Shown here piece by piece: positions 19,130 through 29,100 of a DNA stretch of 64,000 bases. The notes below the pieces were generated by a model. The model was not told the DNA's origin. It saw only the letters and a list, made by a program, of their open reading frames with translations, and ran no database searches. The stretch's first letter is position 1; each line of letters starts with the position of its first letter. Both the position numbers and the translations under genes were made by a program. The stretch comes from Alishewanella metallidurans (lineage in GTDB: Bacteria; Pseudomonadota; Gammaproteobacteria; Enterobacterales; Alteromonadaceae): assembly GCF_036983985.1 (NCBI RefSeq), contig NZ_JALAHQ010000002.1, positions 434,001 through 498,000 on the forward strand, read 5' to 3'.

Positions 19130-19137
19130 ATATTGCG
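19117..19137 (-). promoter_or_regulatory. Second ModE-like operator
   Basis: TATACCTTAGTATATTGCG closely matches the site before modA (TATACTTGAGTATATTACG), differing at only four of 19 positions. It sits at the broken 5' edge of the TonB-receptor fragment, which suggests that the original receptor or its neighbour was molybdate regulated. Confidence 0.5.
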
Positions 19138-19302
19138 ATTTACGGCAAATAATGACAACGCTACCGAAGTGATAGCGCAGCTAAGCAAAAGTTACTCACT
19201 TTAGGGTATATGACAAAGGAGATAATTTAAGGTCGACATAAGAGAACCGATTTGCGCTAAGCCAACCGGTTTATTTAATCGCATGCAGTTTTTAAAGTTT
19301 GA

Positions 19303-20103
19303 TTAGTCGTCGGTGCCTAAAATAATATGCGAGGCTTTAATCAGCGCCAGCATATTATCGCCAACTTTAACCGCCAATGTTTCTGCGCTTTGATTAGTAA
19401 TAATGGCGGCCAAAACATTACCGCCGCTAAGCTCAAGCACGACTTCAGTATTTACTGCACCTGGAACAATACGGCTTACCTTGCCAACAAACTGATTGCG
19501 TGCAGACGTTTTAATACTTTCGCTGCCTGATGCCAAAATTACCCAACTGGATTTAATTAAGGCATACGCTTTGCTACCCACGGCTAAGCCCAACCGCTCG
19601 ACACTGTCTTTGGTGATCACAGCACACAAGGTATCACCACCTGAGAGCTGTAAAGTAACTTCAGAATTTACCGCACCATCAATTAAGTTGGCCACTTCAC
19701 CATATAAGGTATTACGGGCACTGGTTTTCATATTAAACCTCTTAAAAACACTATAGCTATCACTAAGATCTGACTGATTAAGCTGCGCCATAAACTGTTG
19801 CTGGGCTTTAGCAATAACAGAAAAACGTTGTAACAGCTGCTGGCCACTATGGGTTAACTCAGCACCACCGCCACCTGAACCGCCTTGGCGAATAACCACT
19901 AGTGGTGTCTCAGTCAGGTTATTGATGGCGTCGATTGCATCCCACGCGCCCTTATAGGTCATGCCAATGGCCTTAGCTGCAGCGGCTATACTGCCGGTTT
20001 TGGCTACCGCATCAAGAAGGGCTAAACGCCGAGTAGAAATATCGCCATCGCTTGAGGTGTAACTTAGCGGTGCAACAAAATTGCCGGTGAGGGTATCGCT
20101 CAA
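19303..20103 (-). CDS. modE: Molybdate-responsive regulator ModE
   Basis: ModE binds molybdate and then represses mod genes. The protein (266 residues) has an N-terminal LysR-type winged helix (about 22-110: RLALLDAVAKTGSIAAAAK, then GGSGGGGAELTHSG) followed by two Mop domains, each starting SARN (about 127-195 and 200-266), which bind the oxyanion. It starts at TTG 20103, 7 bases after AGGAGC. It is next to moeA. Likely targets are the operator-like sites before modA and at 19.1 kb. Confidence 0.93.
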   Translation of the reverse strand: MSDTLTGNFVAPLSYTSSDGDISTRRLALLDAVAKTGSIAAAAKAIGMTYKGAWDAIDAINNLTETPLVVIRQGGSGGGGAELTHSGQQLLQRFSVIAKAQQQFMAQLNQSDLSDSYSVFKRFNMKTSARNTLYGEVANLIDGAVNSEVTLQLSGGDTLCAVITKDSVERLGLAVGSKAYALIKSSWVILASGSESIKTSARNQFVGKVSRIVPGAVNTEVVLELSGGNVLAAIITNQSAETLAVKVGDNMLALIKASHIILGTDD

Positions 20104-20142
20104 GTGGGGCTCCTAATTAACAACAGCTTTACTCAAGGCCGC

Positions 20143-21387
20143 TTAGCGCAGCATGCTAGTGAAAGGTAAAATACTCACCATTTCAGCAGCCGGTAAACTT
20201 GCGCTGTCGCGTTCTAATACAATGTAACAATTAGCATTAGCGATTGAACTTAACATGCCAGAACTTTGTGCACCTAAGGTTTTCACTTTTAAGCCATGCT
20301 CATCTTGCCAATACCAACCACGTTGGTAATCGGCCCGTCCCGGCTGCTTTTTCAGGCTTACTGCACACTCGGCCTGTAACTTCGCTGAAGTAAAATTTTG
20401 CGCTTCACCAGCGAGCTTACGCAACACAGGCTGCACTAATTGCTCTAGTGTTACTACCGCTGCAACAGGGTTGCCTGGCAAACCAAAAAACCAGCAGTTA
20501 TTAAGCTTACCAAACGCAAAAGGTTTGCCCGGCTTAATAGCCACTTGCCAAAAATTAATTGCACCTAATTTATTTAACGTTTGTCGCGTATAGTCGGCAT
20601 CGCCAATTGATACGCCTGCGCTGGTAATAAGCACATCGGCTTGGTGCATAGCTTGGCTAAATGCGTGTTCAATTAATGCAGGGTCATCGGCTAGTAAACC
20701 TAAATCTACTAGCTCAACATCTAAGCGTTGCAACATTGCCGCCATAACATAACGGTTACTATCGTAAATATGGCCATCAGGTAGCGGCTGCCCTGGTGCT
20801 ACCAGTTCATCACCGGTAGAAAATATTGCCACCTTAAGCCGGCGCTTTACGTTAACCTTAGCAATACCTAAAGACGCCAGTAAGCCAATGTCAGGCGCGC
20901 GTAATCTATGCCCGGCATGAAATACACTTTGCCCTTGTTTAATATCTTCACCCGCGCGGCGCACATGTTCAGCTAGGTCGGGTAAGATCTGACACAAAAT
21001 GTGCACACCGTCTGCCGTTTGTTCTAGCTGCACTTGTTCTTGCATAATAACGGTATCAAGCCCCGCAGGCATTACCGCGCCAGTAGTAATACGAACACAA
21101 CATCCGTTAGGTACTGGCTGAGTAAACGCATGCCCAGCTAAAGCCGTACCAACAACTAACAACGGCTGCCCTGGCGTAACATCAGCCACCCGCAGCGCAT
21201 AACCATCCATTGCCGCATTATCATAACCTGGCACATTAAGGCCTGATAACACATCGCTAGAAAGCACGCGATCCAACGCCTGATTTAGCACCACCTCATC
21301 AGTCTGTGCTATCGGCGTAACCGCGGTTAACATCTGCTCAATGGCGTGTTCAACACTTAACATGGCATTGGCGGCAGGCTTAGACAT
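20143..21387 (-). CDS. moeA: Molybdopterin molybdenumtransferase MoeA
   Basis: MoeA inserts molybdate into adenylylated molybdopterin. This 414-residue protein contains VPGYDNAAMDGYALR, the RAGEDIKQG element, the FSTGDELV and GLPGNPVAA motifs, and a C-terminal domain IV. The start codon overlaps the narL stop by 1 bp (TAATG), so it is cotranscribed with narL. This ties cofactor loading to nitrate respiration control. Confidence 0.95.
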   Translation of the reverse strand: MSKPAANAMLSVEHAIEQMLTAVTPIAQTDEVVLNQALDRVLSSDVLSGLNVPGYDNAAMDGYALRVADVTPGQPLLVVGTALAGHAFTQPVPNGCCVRITTGAVMPAGLDTVIMQEQVQLEQTADGVHILCQILPDLAEHVRRAGEDIKQGQSVFHAGHRLRAPDIGLLASLGIAKVNVKRRLKVAIFSTGDELVAPGQPLPDGHIYDSNRYVMAAMLQRLDVELVDLGLLADDPALIEHAFSQAMHQADVLITSAGVSIGDADYTRQTLNKLGAINFWQVAIKPGKPFAFGKLNNCWFFGLPGNPVAAVVTLEQLVQPVLRKLAGEAQNFTSAKLQAECAVSLKKQPGRADYQRGWYWQDEHGLKVKTLGAQSSGMLSSIANANCYIVLERDSASLPAAEMVSILPFTSMLR

Positions 21388-22040
21388 TAAGCTTTAACTC
21401 CCTGCTGGTTCACCATCCACACCGCAGCCTCTACTCGTGAGCGCAGCCCGAGCTTTTTCAGTAAGTGCTTAACATGCACCTTTACTGTGCCATCAGAGAT
21501 ATTTAATTCGCGGGCAATCAGTTTGTTACTCATGCCTTTGGCAATAAAGCTTAAAATCTCATATTCGCGGTTGGTTAAGCTATTAAGCTCAGCCGATGCT
21601 TTAGGGGCTGGCCGGCGCAATGCGGTGGCTAATACTTGAGTTACCGCTTCGCTTAACACCATTTTACCGCTCAGGGCGCGCTGAATATGTTCAAGTAACA
21701 CCTCAGGATCGGTATCTTTTAGTAAATACCCGTCGGCGCCGTTACTAATGGCATTGACGACGTCTTCATCGGCGTCAGAGACCGTTAACATTACGATACG
21801 TGAGGTCACACCTTCATCACGCATTTTCTTTAGCGTAGCAATGCCATCCATACCCTGCATATTTAAGTCGAGAATAATTAAATCGGGGTCTAACTCTACG
21901 GCAAGTTTTATTGCATCAGCACCATTACTCGCTTCGGCAACGACCTCTAAATCGTCCTCCAGCGCGAGTAGCTGTGTTAAACCTTTACGTAATAACGGAT
22001 GATCATCCACTAACATAATGCTGGATTTTTGTTCTAACAT
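21387..22040 (-). CDS. narL: Nitrate/nitrite response regulator NarL
   Basis: A 217-residue two-component regulator. The receiver domain has the acidic pair DD (MLVDDHPLL) and the phospho-Asp in LIILDLNMQGMDG; the C-terminal LuxR-type HTH is SLTNREYEILSFIAKGMSNK with DGTVKVHVKHLLKK. NarL and NarP cannot be fully separated by eye; linkage to narX, narK and narG favours NarL. GGAGTAAAAC precedes the ATG. It heads a narL-moeA operon, divergent from narK. Confidence 0.9.
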   Translation of the reverse strand: MLEQKSSIMLVDDHPLLRKGLTQLLALEDDLEVVAEASNGADAIKLAVELDPDLIILDLNMQGMDGIATLKKMRDEGVTSRIVMLTVSDADEDVVNAISNGADGYLLKDTDPEVLLEHIQRALSGKMVLSEAVTQVLATALRRPAPKASAELNSLTNREYEILSFIAKGMSNKLIARELNISDGTVKVHVKHLLKKLGLRSRVEAAVWMVNQQGVKA

Positions 22041-22104
22041 GTTTTACTCCAAGACTAAACAGCGCATACCCTTGCTATTAGCTTACAATACCTAGTGTGA
22101 AACT

Positions 22105-22118
22105 TTGATATAAATCAG
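22105..22118. promoter_or_regulatory. FNR-type box between narL and narK
   Basis: TTGAT-ATAA-ATCAG matches the FNR consensus at nine of ten positions. It lies 65 bp from the narL start and 243 bp from narK, so it most likely serves narL-moeA, or both. A repeated GTACTCAC pair (22232-22239 and 22246-22253) nearer narK resembles NarL heptamers. Confidence 0.65.
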
Positions 22119-22360
22119 GTAATAGGCTTGTTATTTTTTTACTGCATCCGAATACATTGCACATTGTCTGTTTATTTTAAACAGCATAGTTAATTGTTTT
22201 ATATGACTTTAAAGATAAAAACCGCTTAAGAGTACTCACTTTTAGGTACTCACAACTATCTAACTGGCTTAAACAGCTAACTCCGAAGATACATTGTGAC
22301 ACTGGCCGCTGCGCTGCATAGTTTGGCTAATTAATTTAGTCATCCTAACCGGAGTTAATT

Positions 22361-23977
22361 ATGTCTGACCTAAAAAAATGGCAACCAGAAGATGAAGACT
22401 TCTGGCAAAGCCAAGGCAAGCGCATCGCAAGCCGAAACTTATGGATCTCAATACCCAGCTTACTCTGTGGCTTTGGTGTTTGGATGCTATGGAGCATTTT
22501 AACTGTACAAATGCTTAACGTTGGTTACCCGTTTAGTACCGCTGAGTTGTTTACTCTAACCGCTATTGCCGGTTTTACTGGTGCGACCTTACGCATACCC
22601 TCAAGCTTTTTTGTCCGGTTATGCGGTGGCCGATACACACTATTTCTTACCACCACATTGTTACTCGTGCCTGCGGTAGGCACCGCGCTGGCGCTAAAAA
22701 GCATTGATACGCCGTTGTGGGTGTTTCAAATAATGGCCTTATTAGCCGGTATTGGTGGCGGTAATTTTGCCTCATCAATGTCAAACATCAGCTTCTTTTA
22801 TCCGAAAAAACAACAAGGTTTAGCCCTAGGTTTAAACGCAGGCTTAGGAAACTTTGGCGTAACCACGGTGCAGATTTTAGTGCCTATTTTTATGTCTTAC
22901 GGCGTATTTACATTTTTAGGTGGCGGCGAGCCAATGGAACTGCTCAAGCCAAGCGGCACAGTAACAGGTACTATTCCTGCAGGTACAAGCACGTGGATCC
23001 AGAACGCGGGCTTTGCTTGGTTAATTACTTTAGTACCGTTAGCTTTTGTACTTTGGTTTGGTACGAATAATATTCATACTGAAGAAGTGACACCCAAATT
23101 ACCTAAAGCCATCACCGCTTTTAGCATTATTTTAGCCATGTTAAGTATCGGCTTTTTAACCTCTATTATCGGTTTGTGGCTAATTTTGCCTGCTTCAGAA
23201 AACGGTTCAGGCTTTGGTATTCCGAAAGAAATTGTGCTGCTGTTAGTGTTATTCGGCACAGTCATGTTATTAAAGCTGTTACCCGGCACAATCCGCAGTA
23301 GCCTTGAACGTCAATACCGCATTTTTAACAATAAACATACCTGGGTTATGAGCATCATGTATGTGATGACCTTCGGTTCTTTTATTGGTTTTTCCGCTGC
23401 ATTTCCGTTAGCCATTAAGGTTATCTTTGGTTACAGCCATATTATGGTTGACGGTGTAATGACTCACAATACCACTAACCCGAATGGGCCAAGTGCATTA
23501 ACTTACGCCTGGATAGCACCGTTTATTGGGGCGTTAATTCGTCCGGTTGGCGGCTGGGTTGCTGATAAAGTAGGTGGTGCCTTGGTAACACAAATTTGTG
23601 CCGTTATTATGATTATTTGCGCACTAGCAGCAGGCCACTATATGCAGTTAGCCTATCAGTCAGCCACGCCTGAGCAATACTTTGTGCCGTTTTTCTTAAT
23701 CTTTTTAGGCTTGTTTGCGGCTAGTGGCATTGGTAATGGCTCAACCTTTAGAACTATTGCCCTAGTATTCCCCAAAGAGCAAGCCGGCCCAGTATTAGGT
23801 TGGACTTCAGCGGTAGCCGCTTACGGTGCGTTCTATATTCCACAAGTGTTAGGTGAGCAAATTAAAGCCACTACACCTGAGTATGCGATGATTGGTTTTG
23901 CGATATTTTATAGCCTCTGTTTGCTAGTTAACTGGTTCTTTTACTTGCGTAAAAACGGTGAGTTTTATAATCCGTAA
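22361..23977 (+). CDS. narK: Nitrate/nitrite transporter NarK
   Basis: A 538-residue MFS protein of the nitrate-nitrite porter family. It has about twelve to fourteen membrane segments with GIGGGNFASSMSNISFFYPK and GIGNGSTFRTIALVF, the two nitrate signature motifs, each containing the Gly-rich helix. It carries nitrate in and nitrite out for the Nar reductase. It has an extra extended loop (about residues 195-245). A strong bidirectional terminator separates it from the convergent narX. Confidence 0.93.
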   Translation: MSDLKKWQPEDEDFWQSQGKRIASRNLWISIPSLLCGFGVWMLWSILTVQMLNVGYPFSTAELFTLTAIAGFTGATLRIPSSFFVRLCGGRYTLFLTTTLLLVPAVGTALALKSIDTPLWVFQIMALLAGIGGGNFASSMSNISFFYPKKQQGLALGLNAGLGNFGVTTVQILVPIFMSYGVFTFLGGGEPMELLKPSGTVTGTIPAGTSTWIQNAGFAWLITLVPLAFVLWFGTNNIHTEEVTPKLPKAITAFSIILAMLSIGFLTSIIGLWLILPASENGSGFGIPKEIVLLLVLFGTVMLLKLLPGTIRSSLERQYRIFNNKHTWVMSIMYVMTFGSFIGFSAAFPLAIKVIFGYSHIMVDGVMTHNTTNPNGPSALTYAWIAPFIGALIRPVGGWVADKVGGALVTQICAVIMIICALAAGHYMQLAYQSATPEQYFVPFFLIFLGLFAASGIGNGSTFRTIALVFPKEQAGPVLGWTSAVAAYGAFYIPQVLGEQIKATTPEYAMIGFAIFYSLCLLVNWFFYLRKNGEFYNP

Positions 23978-24002
23978 TAGGCTAACTGCAGCGCTATAAT
24001 AT

Positions 24003-24036
24003 AAAACACAACGGAGGCTAATGCCTCCGTTGTTTT
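24003..24036. terminator. Bidirectional terminator between narK and narX
   Basis: ACAACGGAGGC (24008-24018) and GCCTCCGTTGT (24023-24033) form a perfect 11-bp stem with a TAAT loop. T-rich tracts flank it on one side and A-rich on the other, so it can serve both convergent genes. Confidence 0.9.
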
Positions 24037-24067
24037 GTCACCGTTTCATGGTTTTAATATTGCTAAT

Positions 24068-25852
24068 TTATGCGGTTTTTTCTTGCTGTAGGTATTCTGG
24101 CGTAAAGTAAAAATATACGCCGGTGCCGCCTTCTTCTCGCCGCCTAATGTCAATATCACCACCTAAATGCCGGCTACGCTCTTGCATAATAGCTAAGCCG
24201 TAGTGGTTTAACTTTTCGGCCGCTTCTGGAATACCCACGCCGTTATCTTCAATAGCTAATGCCACCATCTTGTCGTCTTGCTGATACAGTTTAATCAGTA
24301 TTTCGTCACCCGAGCTATGATGCACCGCGTTTTGACTGGCTTCGCGGATAATTTGTAGCAAGTGAATTTCTTCATGTGGCGTTAGCGGGATATTTAACAG
24401 TTGATAATCTAATTGAATATGCATTTTTGACTGCTCAGTAAGCTGCGTTACCGTAGTTTGCAATGCACTTAATAAACCCGAGCCATCTACTTTTAGTCTA
24501 AAAGTGGTTAATAGTTCTCGTAGTTGTCGATAGGCTGCATCTAAACCTTGCTTTAACTCGGCTGACACATCGTTAATCGTCAATTTATCTTCTTTTTGTA
24601 TCGCTTTATTTAAGCGTGTTACCTGTATTTTTAAGTAAGATAAAGCTTGCGCTAACGAGTCATGTAATTCACGCGCTATTACTGTGCGTTCCTGCATTAA
24701 GGCAAAGCGCCGTACTTGCTCTTCTTCCGATTTCAAACTCAGTGCCAATGCCAGCTGATCAGCAACTGAAGACAACATACGATGTTGCCAAGGCTCTAGG
24801 CTATTGCCCGCCGCAACGCGTGCCACCAACACACCATAGCGTTTACGTTCACGCTGCAGGACAAAATGATAATCACTGCTAAGACAGTTCTCGGTAGTCG
24901 CGCCGGTTAAACAATCATTACAGCTCGTTTTGGCACAGGCTTCATCATCAGTGTCATCCGGCAACACTTGCATATAAGGCTTGTTACCGTCCTCAGTAAA
25001 TAAGCACAGCTCTAAATCAGCTATTTTAACTACCGTTTTTAATTCCGTAATAATATGTTGAAAATCAGTACTGTCTGGTGCGTGTTCACTGATGCGTTGC
25101 GAGGTGTTATACAAAAAGCGTAATTTTGTATTGGTATGCTGCAGTACTTCGGTTTGCTCTTCTACCCGCTTTTCTAAATTGCCGTACATATAGGCGATGG
25201 AATCGTTCATTTTATTAAAACTATGTGCCAAAGCGCCCAGTTCATCGTTATTTTCTACGGTAATACGATGGGTAAAGTCGCCCATTGCAACCTGCCTAGC
25301 ACCTTTGGTTAATTGCGCTAACGGCTCTTGCACCATGACTTTTAACCAGTAAATAACGATTGCCGACAGTAAAACAGTTACCAATAATGCGGCTAGCTGT
25401 AAGGTACGAAAACTACGTATTTTTTGTTCGGCATCGTGCTGAATGTCACTAACCAGTATCTCTAATAACTCTAGCTGACGCTGCAACGCGGGCTCTATTA
25501 GCGCAACATCTATTGGCTGGCGTAATAAAGGCTCGCTTTTTAACCAATGCTGATGGGCCAGTTCAAACTGGCGCATTACCGCAGCATTATGTAAAAACCG
25601 GTTAAACACCGGATGTTTCCAACTTTCGTTATAATGTTTCCGTGCTTTTTCTAGCTCTATCGGATCATCTTGCGCGGCTAGCCAAGCTAAGCGATAACTC
25701 TGCATTCGCAGTGAACCAGCAACATTAACCGCATAAGCATCGCTGTCGGTGCGTTCAGATAACCAATACGACACTAATAAAATACCGATGGCTAATGACA
25801 CAATAAATGCTAAGGCAATATTAATCCGAGTAACGATAGAAAAAGGTCGCAT
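24068..25852 (-). CDS. narX: Nitrate/nitrite sensor histidine kinase NarX
   Basis: A 594-residue membrane sensor kinase. Two membrane segments flank a periplasmic four-helix nitrate sensor (about 30-150, including the P-box-like GSLRMQSYRLAW at 42-53). HAMP follows, then a Cys-containing GAF-like linker (CAKTSCNDCLTG), a HisKA_3 dimerisation helix with phosphorylatable His in ARELHDSLAQALSY, and a HATPase (EDNGVGIP). This is the NarX/NarQ architecture. Its partner is NarL at 21.4 kb; the kinase and regulator genes are separated by narK, which is an unusual order. Confidence 0.92.
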   Translation of the reverse strand: MRPFSIVTRINIALAFIVSLAIGILLVSYWLSERTDSDAYAVNVAGSLRMQSYRLAWLAAQDDPIELEKARKHYNESWKHPVFNRFLHNAAVMRQFELAHQHWLKSEPLLRQPIDVALIEPALQRQLELLEILVSDIQHDAEQKIRSFRTLQLAALLVTVLLSAIVIYWLKVMVQEPLAQLTKGARQVAMGDFTHRITVENNDELGALAHSFNKMNDSIAYMYGNLEKRVEEQTEVLQHTNTKLRFLYNTSQRISEHAPDSTDFQHIITELKTVVKIADLELCLFTEDGNKPYMQVLPDDTDDEACAKTSCNDCLTGATTENCLSSDYHFVLQRERKRYGVLVARVAAGNSLEPWQHRMLSSVADQLALALSLKSEEEQVRRFALMQERTVIARELHDSLAQALSYLKIQVTRLNKAIQKEDKLTINDVSAELKQGLDAAYRQLRELLTTFRLKVDGSGLLSALQTTVTQLTEQSKMHIQLDYQLLNIPLTPHEEIHLLQIIREASQNAVHHSSGDEILIKLYQQDDKMVALAIEDNGVGIPEAAEKLNHYGLAIMQERSRHLGGDIDIRRREEGGTGVYFYFTPEYLQQEKTA

Positions 25853-26191
25853 AGCTGCTCCGTTACTATAAACGCTGTAAGCATACCCGCTTATGTTACA
25901 GATAGCAGGTCAAACCACAGAAATTCTATGTTGCAACCTTAGCTACCCCTTTTTATCTAGCCTAACAATCAAGCGCCACACTGCCTACCCACTGTGGGTA
26001 GGTGGGTCATGCCAAGCCCGCTTTTGCGCCAATTCCGCCCTACCACCTTTTAGGTATTTTCTTTTTATTTCAATCATTTGGCGCTGTGGCGAGGTTGATC
26101 CAAATCAAGCATTATTATGCAGTAATTTCTATAGTGTATAAATCTAAAAGCAAAACCGTCTGTTCATGCAAGAAAAGACCAGGAGTTAACC
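25853..26191. promoter_or_regulatory. narG promoter region with FNR box and NarL-like palindrome
   Basis: About 340 bp divergent from narX. A perfect FNR site, TTGAT-CCAA-ATCAA, is at 26095-26108, about 90 bp before the narG ATG. Upstream at 25984-26002 is the palindrome CCTACCCAC-T-GTGGGTAGG; its TACCCAC heptamers resemble NarL sites, although with a 1-base rather than the usual 2-base spacer. Further TACC-type heptamers occur nearby. This layout fits FNR- and NarL-activated narGHJI. Confidence 0.8.
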
Positions 26192-29100
26192 ATGAGTCAC
26201 CTTCTCGATAAATTGCGCTTTTTCAAAACGCGCAAAGAACCGTTCGCCGACGGCCACGGTGTTACAACTAATGAAGATAGAACCTGGGAGCAAGGCTATC
26301 GCCAACGCTGGCAGCATGACAAAGTTGTACGCTCAACCCACGGTGTTAACTGTACTGGCTCATGTAGCTGGAAAATTTATGTTAAAGACGGCCTAGTAAC
26401 CTGGGAAATGCAACAAACCGATTACCCGCGCACTCGCCCTGATTTACCTAACCATGAACCGCGTGGCTGCCCACGTGGTGCTAGCTACTCTTGGTATATC
26501 TACAGTGCCAACCGCTTAAAATATCCTAAAATGCGTAAGCAATTAATGAAGCTATGGCGCGAAGCTAAAGCCGTACATAGCGACCCAGTAGCAGCGTGGG
26601 CGTCTATTGTTACTGATCCGGTAAAAGCTAAAAGCTATAAAGAGCGCCGTGGTTTAGGTGGTTTTGTTCGCGCTAGCTGGGATGAAGTAAACGAGCTAAT
26701 TGCTGCATCAAACGTATACACCACTAAAGAATATGGGCCAGACCGCGTATCAGGCTTCTCGCCTATTCCGGCTATGTCAATGGTGTCTTATGCCGCGGGT
26801 GCACGTTACTTATCCTTAATTGGTGGTAACTGTTTAAGCTTCTACGACTGGTACTGTGACTTACCACCGGCCTCACCCCAAGTATGGGGCGAACAAACTG
26901 ACGTTCCTGAATCTGCTGACTGGTATAACTCAAACTATATTATTGTTTGGGGTTCAAACGTACCGCAAACCCGCACTCCTGATGCGCACTTTTTAACTGA
27001 AGTACGTTATAAAGGCACCAAAACCTGTGTTATTACACCGGACTATTCTGAAGCATCAAAATTTGGTGATACCTGGTTAGCGCCGCGCCAAGGTACAGAT
27101 GCCGCCTTAGCGATGGCATTTGGTCACGTTATTTTAACTGAATTCCACGTTAAAAACCCCAGCACCTATTTTACTGACTACATTCGTCGTTATACCGATA
27201 TGCCGATGTTAGTTATGTTAGAGGAGAACGACGGCCGCTTAACCCAAGGTCGCTTCTTACGTGCTGCCGACTTAGTTGACAACTTGGGTGAAGAAAACAA
27301 CCCAGATTGGAAAACCATTGGTTTAAATAAAGATGGCCGCTTAACTAGCCCGAACGGTGCTATTGGTTATCGCTGGGGCCAAAAAGGTAAGTGGAACTTA
27401 CAACAAGAAGATAAAGATGGCGACGTAGAATTACACTTATCGTTAAAAGATAACTGTGATGAATTTGCCGATGTTGGCTTTCCGTATTTTGGTGGCGCAC
27501 CACACGAATATAAATATTTCCAACATACCGCACACAACGATGTGCAAATGCGGAAAATTCCGGCTAAACGCGTACAGTTAGCCGATGGCACTAGTGCCTT
27601 GGTTGCTACTGTTTATGACCTAATGCTCGCGCATTATGGTGTTGATAATGGTGTTAATGACCCTAATCGCGCCACTAGCTACTTAGATGACATTCCTAAT
27701 ACACCAGGTTGGCAAGAAGCTATTACAGGCGTTAAACCTGAAGACGTTATTCGTATTGCCACCGAGTTTGGTCGTAATGCCGATAAAACCCGTGGTCGCT
27801 CTATGGTGATAGTAGGTGCTGGTTTAAACCACTGGTATCACATGGACATGAACTACCGTGGCATCATTAATATGCTAATGATGTGTGGTTGTATTGGTCA
27901 AAGTGGCGGCGGTTGGGCTCACTACGTTGGCCAAGAAAAACTACGCCCGCAAACCGGCTGGACGCCACTGGCCTTTGGTCTTGATTGGCAGCGGCCACCG
28001 CGTCATATGAACGGCACATCCTTTTTCTATAACCATTCAAGCCAATGGCGTTATGAAAAACTGAATATGACAGAAATCATTTCACCTTTAGCTAATAAAG
28101 AGAAATGGTCTGGCAGTATTATTGACTATAACGCCCGCGCCGAGCGCATGGGTTGGTTGCCGTCTGCACCACAGTTAGGCACTAATCCATTAAAGTTAGC
28201 TGCAGAAGCTAAAGCTGCAGGTGTTGAAGTTAAAGACTATGTGTTACAGCAATTAAAAGATCGCAAAATTAAATTTGCTTGTGAAAACCCTGAAGATCCA
28301 AAAAACTTCCCACGCAATATGTTTGTTTGGCGCTCGAACTTATTAGGTTCATCAGGTAAAGGCCACGAATATATGCTTAAACACTTATTAGGCACTAAAC
28401 ATGGCTTATTAGGTAAAGACTTAGGTGGCTTTGGTGGTAATAAACCACAAGACGTAGAATGGACCGAAGACGGTGCTGAAGGCAAAGTAGACTTATGGGT
28501 AACGCTAGACTTCCGTATGTCAACCACCTGTTTATATTCTGATATCGTGTTACCTACTGCAACTTGGTATGAAAAAGACGATATGAACACCTCGGATATG
28601 CACCCGTTTATTCACCCATTAACTGCCGCTATCGACCCAGTGTGGGAAGCGCGTAGTGACTGGGAAATATTCAAAGGCATTGCCAAGGCATTTTCAAAAG
28701 CCAGTGTCGGCCACTTAGGCGTAGAAACAGACATTGTTACTGTGCCGATGAACCATGATACTCCAGCAGAATTAGCCCAACCCTATGGCGTTAAAGCCTG
28801 GTGGAAAGGCGAATGTGAAGCTATTCCTGGTTTAACCATGCCGCATATCAATACGGTTGAACGTGATTACCCCAATACTTATGCTCGCTTTACCTCAATT
28901 GGCCCATTACTAGAAAGTAAAGGTAACGGCGGTAAAGGTATTAGTTGGGATACGAAAGATGAAGTTAAGTTTTTACAGCAATTAAATCGGGTTCATACCG
29001 ACGAAGGTGCTAACAAAGGCATGGCAAAAATAGACACTGCTATTGATGCCTGCGAAATGATTTTATCTTTAGCGCCTGAAACTAACGGTCAGGTTGCGGT

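Noticed and set aside
25893..26211. ORFs upstream of narG
   Set aside because: They cover the FNR and NarL-like sites and lack ribosome sites or recognisable protein features.
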